Assembly (NCBI RefSeq): GCF_025821625.1
Contig: NZ_JACKSH010000065.1
Span: 89,603-153,602 of the forward strand
Length of the DNA stretch: 64,000 nucleotides
Source: Mycolicibacterium pyrenivorans
GTDB lineage: Bacteria; Actinomycetota; Actinomycetes; Mycobacteriales; Mycobacteriaceae
Reading direction: 5' to 3'
Numbering within the stretch: the first letter of the stretch is position 1; every line of letters starts with the position of its first letter. Below, piece by piece: positions 34,898-42,452 of the stretch. Below the pieces are notes generated by a model that made no database searches, was not told the DNA's origin, and was given only the letters and a program-made list of their open reading frames with translations. The translations under genes were made by a program, and so were the position numbers.

Positions 34898-35943
34898 GGG
34901 TGCTGCTGACCGGCGCGGCGGGGTTCATCGGCACCCGGATCTTCGCGCGGTTGGCCGCCGGAGGCCACGACGTCGTCGCTGTCGACACGATGCTGTCTGC
35001 CGCCCACGGTGGGGACGCCGAGTTGCCCGCCGACGTGCACCGGGTCGACATCCGCGATGCCGCGGCGGTCGCCGACGTGCTCGACGGGGTCGACGTGGTC
35101 TGCCACCAGGCGGCCATGGTGGGTGCGGGCGTGAACGCCGCCGACAGCCCGGCCTACGCGTCGCACAATGATCTGGGCACCGCGGTGCTGCTGGCGGAGA
35201 TGTTCGCCGCGGGATGTCAGCGGCTGGTGCTGGCGTCCTCGATGGTCGTCTACGGGCAGGGCCGGTACCGGTGTGAGGAGCACGGTGTGGTCGACCCGTC
35301 GCCACGGCAACGCGCGGACCTCGACGCCGGGGTCTTCGACCACTGCTGTCCGGTCGGTGGCGAGCAGCTCCGCTGGGAGCTGGTGGGCGAGGACGCGCCG
35401 CTGAAACCCCGCAGCCTGTACGCGGCCAGCAAGGTCGCCCAGGAGCACTACGCGCTGGCGTGGAGCGACGCCGCCGCGGGCACTGTCACCGCGCTGCGTT
35501 ACCACAACGTCTACGGCCCCGGAATGCCGCGCGACACCCCCTACTCGGGGGTCGCCGCGATCTTCCGGTCTGCACTCGAATCCGGGGATGCGCCGAGGGT
35601 TTACGAGGACGGCGGGCAGATGCGCGACTTCGTCCACGTCGACGACGTCGCCGCGGCGAACGTGGCGGCAATCGAGGCGGAACCCGGCGGGCTCGACGCG
35701 TTCAGTGCCTTCAACGTGTGTTCGGGCAAGCCGGTGTCGATCCTCGACGTGGCCTCGGCGCTGTGCGAAGCCCGCGGTGGCCTGAAAAGCGCTGCGCCCG
35801 CGGTCACGGGTCAGTACCGCAGCGGCGACGTCCGCCACATCGTCGCGGACCCGGCGAAAGCCGCGCAGGTGCTGGGGTTCCGGGCGGTCGTCGACCCGGC
35901 CGACGGGCTGCGCGAGTTCGCCACCGCACCATTGCGGCACTAG
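34894..35943 (+). CDS. galE3: NAD-dependent epimerase/dehydratase (GalE3-like)
   Basis: A 349-residue extended SDR. The NAD-binding TGAAGFIG (6-13), the SSMVVYG strand with catalytic Ser, and the catalytic YAASK (Tyr about 173) are intact. The region GQMRDFVHVDDVAAANVAA is also typical. The sugar-nucleotide substrate is not determined; the galE3 name follows the recalled Rv0536 position after mtnP, which it overlaps by 4 bp. Parts of a second copy of this gene lie scrambled at 40021-40380. A hairpin follows the stop. Confidence 0.87.
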   Translation: MRVLLTGAAGFIGTRIFARLAAGGHDVVAVDTMLSAAHGGDAELPADVHRVDIRDAAAVADVLDGVDVVCHQAAMVGAGVNAADSPAYASHNDLGTAVLLAEMFAAGCQRLVLASSMVVYGQGRYRCEEHGVVDPSPRQRADLDAGVFDHCCPVGGEQLRWELVGEDAPLKPRSLYAASKVAQEHYALAWSDAAAGTVTALRYHNVYGPGMPRDTPYSGVAAIFRSALESGDAPRVYEDGGQMRDFVHVDDVAAANVAAIEAEPGGLDAFSAFNVCSGKPVSILDVASALCEARGGLKSAAPAVTGQYRSGDVRHIVADPAKAAQVLGFRAVVDPADGLREFATAPLRH

Positions 35944-35959
35944 GGGCGGGCGTCGCATC

Positions 35960-35987
35960 GCAGACTGTCATCGCGCTGACAGTCTGC
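35960..35987. terminator. Hairpin after galE3
   Basis: GCAGACTGTCA (35960-35970) pairs perfectly with 35977-35987 around a 6-nt loop, 17 bp after the galE3 stop. There is no T-run, so it is a GC-moderate L-shaped or U-less terminator candidate as described for mycobacteria. Confidence 0.45.
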
Positions 35988-36085
35988 AGTCGCGGACCGC
36001 CGATAACCGATTGAGTGGGTGCAACCGGCGCAGACACAGTGTCGAAACCTGCGTGTCGGCCGCTGTCGGAGGTGACACTGACAAG

Positions 36086-36997
36086 ATGACCACGGCGAGC
36101 CCGCGCAGGGCCCTTGACCTAGTCTTCTCACCGACACCCCCACCGGCCAGGGCCGGCGGTATCGGCCTTGCGGTGCTGCGGATCGTGGCGGGGTTGTTGT
36201 GGTTGGCCCACGTGTGGTGGAAGGTGCCCCCTGACTTCGGCGAAAGCCGCCGCACCGGGCTCTGGTTCTGGACCCACCTGGCGGTCGACCATCCGGTGTT
36301 CCCCCCGTACAGCTGGCTGGTCGAACACCTCGTGCTGCCGAACTTCACGCCGTTCGGGTGGCTGGTCCTGGTGGTGGAGACACTCCTGCCCGTGTTGCTG
36401 CTGACCGGAACCGCGGTTCGGCTGGCTGCGTTGATCGGCATCGGCCAGTCGTTGGCGATCGGGTTGTCGGTGGCGCAGGCGCCCAACGAATGGCCCTGGG
36501 CGTACGCGATGATGCTCGGCATCCACCTGGTGCTGCTGCTCGCGCCGAGCGCGCAGTACGCCGCGGTGGACGCGGTCCGCGCCGCCCGCATCGGCGGAGA
36601 CCCGGCGCCGGTGGCCAGGCGGTTACTCGGCGGATGGGGTGTGATCCTCGCGCTCATCGCGATCATCGCCGCAGTCAAGTCGCTCGGTGAGGAGTTCCTC
36701 GCGCCGCGCGGCCAGGGGGTCGGCTACCCGCCACTGCAGTTGTTCCTCGGCGATTACAACATGCTCGCCGCACTGGTGCTGCTCGGGGTCGCGGGTCTGA
36801 TGCTCGCCGCGGCGATCACCCGCATCCCGGTGCTGGCTCTGATCGCGGCGGTCCTCGCTGCGCTCGCGGCGTTGTCCATCTACGTGCAACTCGGACGCAC
36901 CGCCGTATGGATGGGTGGAAACCCAAGTACTGCAGCGGTTTTCGTGTGCGCTTCGGTAATCGCCGTCGGCGCGCGCCCTCTTCGCGTATCGTCTTGA
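36086..36997 (+). CDS. Multi-pass membrane protein, DoxX-like
   Basis: A 303-residue integral membrane protein with about seven helices. The first part (VLRIVAGLLWLAHVWWKVPP, then FGWLVLVVETLLPVLLLTGTAVRLAALIG and the helix ending APSAQYAAVDA) follows a DoxX/TQO-like four-helix arrangement. The second half adds three more helices. The family call is tentative and no catalytic residue can be named. ATG 36086 is preceded by GGAGGT (12 nt away) and also by GACACT, so both leadered and leaderless starts are possible. Its stop is 3 bp before the next gene, suggesting it leads the 37-40 kb cassette. Confidence 0.65.
   Translation: MTTASPRRALDLVFSPTPPPARAGGIGLAVLRIVAGLLWLAHVWWKVPPDFGESRRTGLWFWTHLAVDHPVFPPYSWLVEHLVLPNFTPFGWLVLVVETLLPVLLLTGTAVRLAALIGIGQSLAIGLSVAQAPNEWPWAYAMMLGIHLVLLLAPSAQYAAVDAVRAARIGGDPAPVARRLLGGWGVILALIAIIAAVKSLGEEFLAPRGQGVGYPPLQLFLGDYNMLAALVLLGVAGLMLAAAITRIPVLALIAAVLAALAALSIYVQLGRTAVWMGGNPSTAAVFVCASVIAVGARPLRVSS
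36987..36992 (+). promoter_or_regulatory. Candidate -10 element for a leaderless transcript (37001 gene)
   Basis: TATCGT lies at the 3' end of the membrane-protein gene, 8 nt before ATG 37001, with no Shine-Dalgarno. It would let the three-gene cassette be transcribed independently. Confidence 0.4.
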
Positions 36998-37000
36998 GCC

Positions 37001-38128
37001 ATGTATTCGACCGACGCGTTGAATCAGGTCACCACGGTCGCCGCGGCCAATGCCGATCACGTCGACGCCGAGGGTTCGTTTCCCTCGGCAACGGTCGATG
37101 CGTTGCGCGGCAGCGGGTTGCTGGGACTGGTCCTTCCCGAGGAGGTCGGCGGACTGGGCGCCCGCCCGACGGAGCTCGTCGATGTGGTGGGCGCGTTGGC
37201 GACCGCCTGCGGATCCACGGCGATGATCTATCTCATGCACACGGCCGCCGCCGTGTGCATCGCCGCCGCGCCACCCCCCGGTGCACCGGAGTTGTTGTCC
37301 CGCATGGCCTCTGGTGAGGCGTTGGGGACGTTGGCGTTCAGCGAGAAGGGGTCCCGTTCGCACTTCTGGGCGCCGGTGTCGACGGGCGCATTGTCCGACG
37401 ACGGTGACTCGGTGAAGCTGCGGGCCGACAAGAGTTGGGTCACGTCGGCGGGTTACGCCGACGTGTACGTCGTGTCCGCAGGATCCACCTCGGGAGTCGC
37501 CGGCGAGGTCGACCTGTTTGCGGTACCCGAGTCCGTCGACGGCCTGTCCGTCGTCGCGCCGTTCACCGGAATGGGCCTGCGCGGTAACGCATCCTCGCCG
37601 ATGGCGGTCGATACGACGCTGCCTGTCGGTTTGCGGCTTGGAGAACAGGCCGCCGGATTCGGAATGATGATGCAGACGGTGCTGCCGTGGTTCAACCTCG
37701 GCAACGCCGCTGTCTCGCTGGGACTCGCCGGCGCCGCCTACGCCGCCGCCGTCTCGCATGTCGGCGGTGCGCGGCTGGAACACCGCGACGAGGCGCTGTC
37801 GGCGCTGCCGACGATTCGCGCGCAGATCGCAAGAATGGGAACGACTCTCGCGGCGCAGCGCGCCTATCTGCACAGCGCCGCCGCCAGCGTCAGCGCACCG
37901 GGTCAGGAGACGCTCGACTTCGTTCTCGGGGTAAAGGCATCCGCCAACGACGCCGCTCTGGCCATCACCGAATCGGCCATGCGGGTGTGTGGCGGCGCCG
38001 CGTTCTCCAAGCACTTGCCCATCGAACGGGCCTTCCGGGACGCGAGGGCGGGCGCGGTGATGGCGCCGACCGCCGACGTGCTCTACGACTTCTACGGCAA
38101 GGTCGCCACCGGCCTTCCACTCTTCTGA
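37001..38128 (+). CDS. Acyl-CoA dehydrogenase-fold flavoprotein lacking the usual catalytic Glu motif
   Basis: A 375-residue protein with the acyl-CoA dehydrogenase fold: N-terminal helical domain (GLLGLVLPEEVGGLGA), middle beta domain (LGTLAFSEKGSRSH, SWVTSAGYADVYVV) and C-terminal four-helix bundle ending RAFRDARAGAVMAPTADVLYDFYGK. The last segment, where canonical enzymes have YEGT with the catalytic Glu, reads APTAD. That end resembles flavin monooxygenases of the DszC/SfnB group more than beta-oxidation enzymes. It is the first gene of a cassette with a PhnD-like protein and a radical SAM enzyme. The substrate is unknown. Confidence 0.75.
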   Translation: MYSTDALNQVTTVAAANADHVDAEGSFPSATVDALRGSGLLGLVLPEEVGGLGARPTELVDVVGALATACGSTAMIYLMHTAAAVCIAAAPPPGAPELLSRMASGEALGTLAFSEKGSRSHFWAPVSTGALSDDGDSVKLRADKSWVTSAGYADVYVVSAGSTSGVAGEVDLFAVPESVDGLSVVAPFTGMGLRGNASSPMAVDTTLPVGLRLGEQAAGFGMMMQTVLPWFNLGNAAVSLGLAGAAYAAAVSHVGGARLEHRDEALSALPTIRAQIARMGTTLAAQRAYLHSAAASVSAPGQETLDFVLGVKASANDAALAITESAMRVCGGAAFSKHLPIERAFRDARAGAVMAPTADVLYDFYGKVATGLPLF

Positions 38129-38142
38129 CGCGGGAGGACAAG

Positions 38143-38964
38143 ATGAGCAACCCACTGATCGTCGGCGCCGTGGCCTACACCCCGAACGTCGTCCCGATCT
38201 GGGAGGGCATCCGCGAGTACTTCGACGATCCAGGCGCACCCGACACCGCCATGGACTTCGTCCTCTACTCGAACTACGGGCGGCTGGTGACCTCGTTGAT
38301 CGCCGGGCACATCGACGTCGCGTGGAACACCAACCTGGCCTACGTACGGACGGTGATGCAGACGGACGGCCATTGTGTCGCCCTGGCACAGCGCGACACC
38401 GACGTGGGATTCACCACCGTCTTCGTCGCGCCGTCGGGCAGCGGGCTGTCCGGCCCGACGGCGATCGCCGGCAAGCGGCTTGCGCTCGGCTCGGCCGACT
38501 CCGCGCATGCGGCGATCCTGCCCCTGCACTATCTATTCCGCGCGGGTGTGCCGGCATCGGACATGCAGGTCATCCGGTTCGACACCGATATCGGTAAACA
38601 CGGCGACACCGGCCGCAGCGAGTTCGACGCCATCGAGGCCGTGTTGGCCGGTGAGGCCGACGTCGCCGCGATCGGCAGCAGCACCTGGGAAGCGATGGGA
38701 CGTGACGAGCTGATGCCCGGCACCCTCGAGGAGGTATGGCGGACCGACGGGTACTGCCACTGCATGTTCACCGCGCTCGACACCCTTCCGGCCGAGCGTT
38801 ACACCCCATGGGTCGACAAGCTGCTGGCGATGGACTGGGAAAATCCCGAGCACCGCAGGATCCTCGAACTCGAAGGATTGCGGCGCTGGGTGAGGCCGCA
38901 CCTGGACGGGTACAAGCCACTGTTCGCCGCGGTGGAGGAGCAGGGGGTCGACCCTCGGTGGTGA
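38143..38964 (+). CDS. PhnD-like (type II periplasmic-binding fold) protein without signal peptide
   Basis: A 273-residue protein of the phosphate/phosphonate-binding PhnD family. Typical features are FVLYSNYGRLVTSLIAGHID, AWNTNLAYVRT, GPTAIAGKRLALGS and FDAIEAVLAGEADVAAIG. It begins directly with SNPLIVGAVAYTPNVVPIW, with no signal peptide or lipobox, and no permease or ATPase gene is adjacent. It is therefore probably cytosolic and could be an enzyme or small-molecule carrier on this fold (compare THI5 or MqnA) rather than a transporter part. GGGAGGACAAG precedes ATG. The stop overlaps the next GTG by 4 bp. Confidence 0.78.
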   Translation: MSNPLIVGAVAYTPNVVPIWEGIREYFDDPGAPDTAMDFVLYSNYGRLVTSLIAGHIDVAWNTNLAYVRTVMQTDGHCVALAQRDTDVGFTTVFVAPSGSGLSGPTAIAGKRLALGSADSAHAAILPLHYLFRAGVPASDMQVIRFDTDIGKHGDTGRSEFDAIEAVLAGEADVAAIGSSTWEAMGRDELMPGTLEEVWRTDGYCHCMFTALDTLPAERYTPWVDKLLAMDWENPEHRRILELEGLRRWVRPHLDGYKPLFAAVEEQGVDPRW

Positions 38965-39956
38965 TTCTCGACCTGATGAGGTTGATGGCCACACTGGCCG
39001 ACGGTGCCGTCGGCGAGATCACCGTCGCGTCCGCCGCGGAACGAGAGCTCGCCGAAAAGTGGTGCGCACGAAGCGGTAACACCGTGGTGGACGCCAACCT
39101 GGACGGGTCGGGGATGGGCACACTGACGGTGCGGCGCGGCCGTCCGCCTGATCCGCTCCTGGTCCTCGGCCCCGAGCGGATGCCGGGCGCTCGGCTGTGG
39201 ATGTACACCAATTTCCACTGCAACCTCGCGTGTGACTACTGCTGCGTGGAATCCTCACCGCAGACCCCGCGGCGCGAGCTCGGGGCCGACCGGATCGCCC
39301 GGCTGGCCGACGAGGCGGCGGCCTGGGGGGTGCGCGAGATCTTTCTCACCGGCGGCGAGCCGTTCCTGCTGCCCGATATCGGCACCATCGTCGCCAGCTG
39401 CGCCGCGTTGCTGCCGACCACCGTGCTGACCAACGGAATGGTGTTCCGGGGCAGGGGGTTACGCGAGCTCGAGGCCATTCCGCGGGACAATGTGGCGCTG
39501 CAGATCAGCCTCGATTCCGCGACGCCGCAGCTGCACGACTCGCATCGCGGACAGGGAAGCTGGGACAGGGCGGTGGCAGGAATCCGGCTGGCGCTCGGCC
39601 TGGGTTTTCGCGTGCGGGTGGCCGCCACGGTGGCCGCGCCGGCTCCCGGCGAGCTGGCTGCCTTCCACCGATTCCTCGACGAGCTCGGTATCGCGCCCGA
39701 CGATCAGGTGGTGCGGCCGGTCGCCCACGAGGGCGTGGCATCCGAGGGCGTGATGATCACCCGCGAGTCGCTGGTGCCCGAGGTCACGGTCACCGCCGAA
39801 GGCGTTTACTGGCATCCGGTGGCGGCGACCGACGACGGCTCCTTGGTCACCCGCCGGATCGAGCCCCTCGCCCCTGCGCTGGACGAGATCTCCCGCGCCT
39901 TCGCCGAACTCTGGGCCCGCAAGGCCAGCGCCGCGCAACTGTTTCCGTGCGCCTGA
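38961..39956 (+). CDS. Radical SAM protein with TusA-like N-terminal domain
   Basis: A 331-residue iron-sulfur enzyme. Residues ~1-60 (LDLMRLMATLADGAVGEITV ... GTLTVRRG) look like a TusA/SirA-type domain, but the CPxP cysteine end is missing. The radical SAM barrel follows, with CNLACDYCC (Cys87, 91, 94, plus Cys95) and GGEPFLLPD (131-139). No SPASM cluster is evident; only one Cys lies near the C-terminus (LFPCA). GTG 38961 overlaps the PhnD-like stop, implying coupled translation. The reaction is unknown; the TusA-like part hints at sulfur chemistry, which is inference. Confidence 0.8.
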   Translation: MILDLMRLMATLADGAVGEITVASAAERELAEKWCARSGNTVVDANLDGSGMGTLTVRRGRPPDPLLVLGPERMPGARLWMYTNFHCNLACDYCCVESSPQTPRRELGADRIARLADEAAAWGVREIFLTGGEPFLLPDIGTIVASCAALLPTTVLTNGMVFRGRGLRELEAIPRDNVALQISLDSATPQLHDSHRGQGSWDRAVAGIRLALGLGFRVRVAATVAAPAPGELAAFHRFLDELGIAPDDQVVRPVAHEGVASEGVMITRESLVPEVTVTAEGVYWHPVAATDDGSLVTRRIEPLAPALDEISRAFAELWARKASAAQLFPCA

Positions 39957-39988
39957 GACCCTCTGCGGATTCTTGACCCTGTCTAGTA

Positions 39989-40380
39989 ATACTGGCTGGA
40001 TGAAGATCTGCGAGCAGTGCGGCCATGGTGGGTGCGGGCGTGAACGCCGCGGACAGCCCCGCCTACGCGTCGCACAACGAGCTGGGCACCGCGGACCCCG
40101 GCGTCGAGATCGGCGCGCCGCCGCGGTGCCGGTCTCACGAGACCGTGCTCGGGGCAGGCGTAGCGACCCCGCCCGTAGACCACCATCGAGGAGGTCAGCA
40201 CCAGCCGCTGACAGCCCGCGGCGAACATCACGGCCGGCAGTCACCGGTCAGTACCGCAGCGGCGACGTCCGCCACATCGTCGCAGACCCGGCGAAAGCCG
40301 CGCAGCTGCTGGGTTTCCGGGCGGCCGTCGACCCGGCCGACGGGTTGCGCGGGTGCGCCACCGCACCGCTGCGGGCATAG
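39989..40380. pseudogene. Scrambled remnant of a second galE3 copy (with partial inversion)
   Basis: Bases 40021-40094 match galE3 35112-35185 in direct orientation with 4 differences in 74. Bases ~40095-40239 match galE3 ~35188-35332 in inverted orientation, so the two segments were neighbours before one flipped. Bases 40240-40380 match galE3 ~35803-35943 in direct orientation and end in the same TAG position. About 470 bp of the parent are missing between the last two. Just upstream, ATACTGGCT and ATCTGCGAGCAGT (39989-40020) echo the start of the nitronate monooxygenase gene at 41229. No working protein can result. This fills the gap of ~420 bp between real genes. Confidence 0.85.
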
Positions 40381-41228
40381 TGGAGCACGGTCTGCCTCGC
40401 AGGGCGATCATCATCGCCGTTATCGTCACGCTGGTGGGGTCCGGACTGCTCGCGTTGCTGTGGTCGCAGCAGCGCCGCTTGATCTACTTCCCCTCGACGG
40501 GGCCGGTACCGCCGGCGTCGACGGTGCTTCCCGGGGCCCGCGATGTCGTCATCCACACCGCTGACGGCTTGGACCTTGCCGCCTGGTTCCTGCCGGGCGG
40601 TCCGGGACCGGCCGTGCTGGTGCTCAGCGGTAACGGCGGGGACCGCGAGATGCGAGCCCCGCTGGCTGCCGCGCTCCACGCTATGGGCCTGTCCGTGCTG
40701 CTGCTGGACTACCGCGGATACGGCGGCAATCCCGGGCAACCCACCGAAGTGGGTTTGGCCGCCGATGCTCGCGCCGCTCACGACTGGCTGGCCGGACAGC
40801 CACAGGTCGATCCGAAGCGCATCGGCTATTTCGGTGAGTCCCTGGGTGGCGCCGTCGCAGTGGGTCTGGCCGGCGAGCGGCCACCCGCGGCGCTGGTGCT
40901 CCGCTCACCGTTCACCTCACTGGCCGACGTCGCCGGTGTGCACTACCCGTGGCTGCCGGTGCGCCGACTCCTGCTTGACCGCTACCCGTCGATCGACCGC
41001 ATCGGCGCGCTGTCCGCACCATTGCTGGTCATCGCCGGGGATACCGATGACATCGTGCCGCCGTCGCTGACCCGTCGTCTCTATGACGCTGCGCCCGAAC
41101 CGAAGCGGTTCCTATCGATTCCGGGCGCCGGACACAACGACCGGGCGCTCCTCGACGGCCCCCGGATGTTGACCGCCGTCGAGGGTTTCCTGCAGCACAC
41201 CCCGGTGCTCAATGCGACGGAGCGGTGA
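40380..41228 (+). CDS. Membrane-anchored alpha/beta hydrolase
   Basis: A 282-residue hydrolase with an N-terminal membrane anchor (RAIIIAVIVTLVGSGLLALL, about 8-27) and an alpha/beta domain facing outward. The nucleophile elbow is GESLGG (Ser154), the oxyanion segment LSGNGGDRE, the acid in GDTDDIVPP and the histidine in GAGHND. It resembles the YfhR/BEM46 group of esterase-like proteins; the substrate is unknown. GTG 40380 overlaps the last base of the TAG closing the galE3 remnant, a coupling that would have made sense when the upstream gene was intact. Confidence 0.8.
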   Translation: MEHGLPRRAIIIAVIVTLVGSGLLALLWSQQRRLIYFPSTGPVPPASTVLPGARDVVIHTADGLDLAAWFLPGGPGPAVLVLSGNGGDREMRAPLAAALHAMGLSVLLLDYRGYGGNPGQPTEVGLAADARAAHDWLAGQPQVDPKRIGYFGESLGGAVAVGLAGERPPAALVLRSPFTSLADVAGVHYPWLPVRRLLLDRYPSIDRIGALSAPLLVIAGDTDDIVPPSLTRRLYDAAPEPKRFLSIPGAGHNDRALLDGPRMLTAVEGFLQHTPVLNATER

Positions 41229-42370
41229 ACATACTGGCTCACGTGACTTCCAACATCTGCGAGCAGTTCGGCATCGATTTTCCGCTCTTCGCGTTCAGCC
41301 ACTGCCGCGATGTGGTGGCCGCGGTCACCAACGCCGGCGGCTTCGGTGTGCTGGGCGCGACCGCCTACACCCCCACCCAGCTCGATCAGGAGCTGTCCTG
41401 GATCGACGACGCGGTCGGCGGCAAGCCCTACGGCGTCGACCTGATCGTCCCGGCCAAGTTCGAGGGCAAAGGGGAGAAGCTCTCCACCGACGATCTGGCC
41501 CAGCGCATTCCGCAGGACTACCGCGACCTCGTCGACGAGTTGCTGACCGCCCACGGCATCGAACCCGAGCCGAAGCGCCGGCTGGGTAGCGCGCTTCTGT
41601 CCGGCAACACCGGCCACGAACTGCTCGACGTCGCGCTCACGCATCCGGTCAAGCTGATCGCCAACGCGCTGGGGGTGCCGCCGGACTACATGATGGAGGC
41701 CGGGCGTGAACACGGGGTGCGCGTGGCTGCCTTGGTCGGCGCCAAGGAGCACGCGGTCAAGCAGGTCGCCGCCGGGGTGGACCTGATCGTCGCCCAGGGC
41801 ACCGAGGCCGGCGGGCATTGCGGCGAGGTCAGCACGCTGGTGGTGGTACCCGAGGTGCTGGCGGCCATCGAGGAGATGGGGGCCGCGACCCCGGTGCTGG
41901 CCGCGGGCGGGATCGTCACCGGTCGGCAGATGGCGGGCATGGTCGCGATGGGGGCCGCGGGGGCGTGGACCGGTTCGGTGTGGCTGACCACCGAGGAGGC
42001 CGAGACGGCGCCGCACACCGTCGCGAAGATGCTGGCCGCCACCTCCCGCGACACGGTGCGCTCGGCGGGCCGCACCGGCAAGCCGTCGCGTCAGCTGGTG
42101 TCGGACTGGACGGACGCCTGGACGCCCAACGCCGGTGGCCACCAGCCGTTGCCGTTGCCGCTGCAGTCGATGCTGTGCGAACCGGTGATCCGCCGGATCG
42201 ACGTGCTGGCGTCGCAGGGCCATGAGGGTGCCCAGGCGCTGGCGACCTATTTCGTCGGGCAGGGCGTCGGCCTGATGAACAAGGTGAAGCCCGCACGCGA
42301 GGTGGTGCGCGAGTTCATCGAGGATTACCTGGCCGCCGCGGAGCGGCTGAACAACTCACTGCCCGGCTGA
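41225..42370 (+). CDS. Nitronate monooxygenase / 2-nitropropane dioxygenase family
   Basis: A 381-residue FMN-binding TIM-barrel enzyme. The N-terminus EQFGIDFPLFAFSHCRDVVA, the flavin segment GGFGVLGATAYTP, and the central DLIVAQGTEAGGHCGEVSTL with the catalytic His are characteristic. VLAAGGIVTGRQMAGMVAMGA binds the FMN phosphate. It oxidises alkyl nitronates or related enolates. GTG 41225 overlaps the hydrolase stop by 4 bp; a second GTG at 41243 is an alternative. A 57-nt palindrome follows, between this gene and the convergent sensor kinase gene. Confidence 0.88.
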   Translation: MNILAHVTSNICEQFGIDFPLFAFSHCRDVVAAVTNAGGFGVLGATAYTPTQLDQELSWIDDAVGGKPYGVDLIVPAKFEGKGEKLSTDDLAQRIPQDYRDLVDELLTAHGIEPEPKRRLGSALLSGNTGHELLDVALTHPVKLIANALGVPPDYMMEAGREHGVRVAALVGAKEHAVKQVAAGVDLIVAQGTEAGGHCGEVSTLVVVPEVLAAIEEMGAATPVLAAGGIVTGRQMAGMVAMGAAGAWTGSVWLTTEEAETAPHTVAKMLAATSRDTVRSAGRTGKPSRQLVSDWTDAWTPNAGGHQPLPLPLQSMLCEPVIRRIDVLASQGHEGAQALATYFVGQGVGLMNKVKPAREVVREFIEDYLAAAERLNNSLPG

Positions 42371-42383
42371 CCTCCTCCGGCCG

Positions 42384-42440
42384 CGAAGGTGCATTCCTTG
42401 TAGCTCGCACAGCGAAATCGCGACAGGGAATGCACGTTCG
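42384..42440. repeat. 57-nt intergenic palindrome, copy C (between convergent genes)
   Basis: The left arm starts CGAAGGTGCATTCC at 42384 and the right arm ends in TGCACGTTCG at 42440. Three of 19 pairs are mismatched. It is centred between the stops at 42370 (+) and 42453 (-) and could serve as a bidirectional terminator. Confidence 0.75.
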
Positions 42441-42452
42441 CGACCAAGGCCA

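Noticed and set aside
38143..38964. Phosphonate ABC transporter
   Set aside because: The PhnD-like protein has no signal peptide and no permease or ATPase gene is adjacent, so a transport role is not supported.
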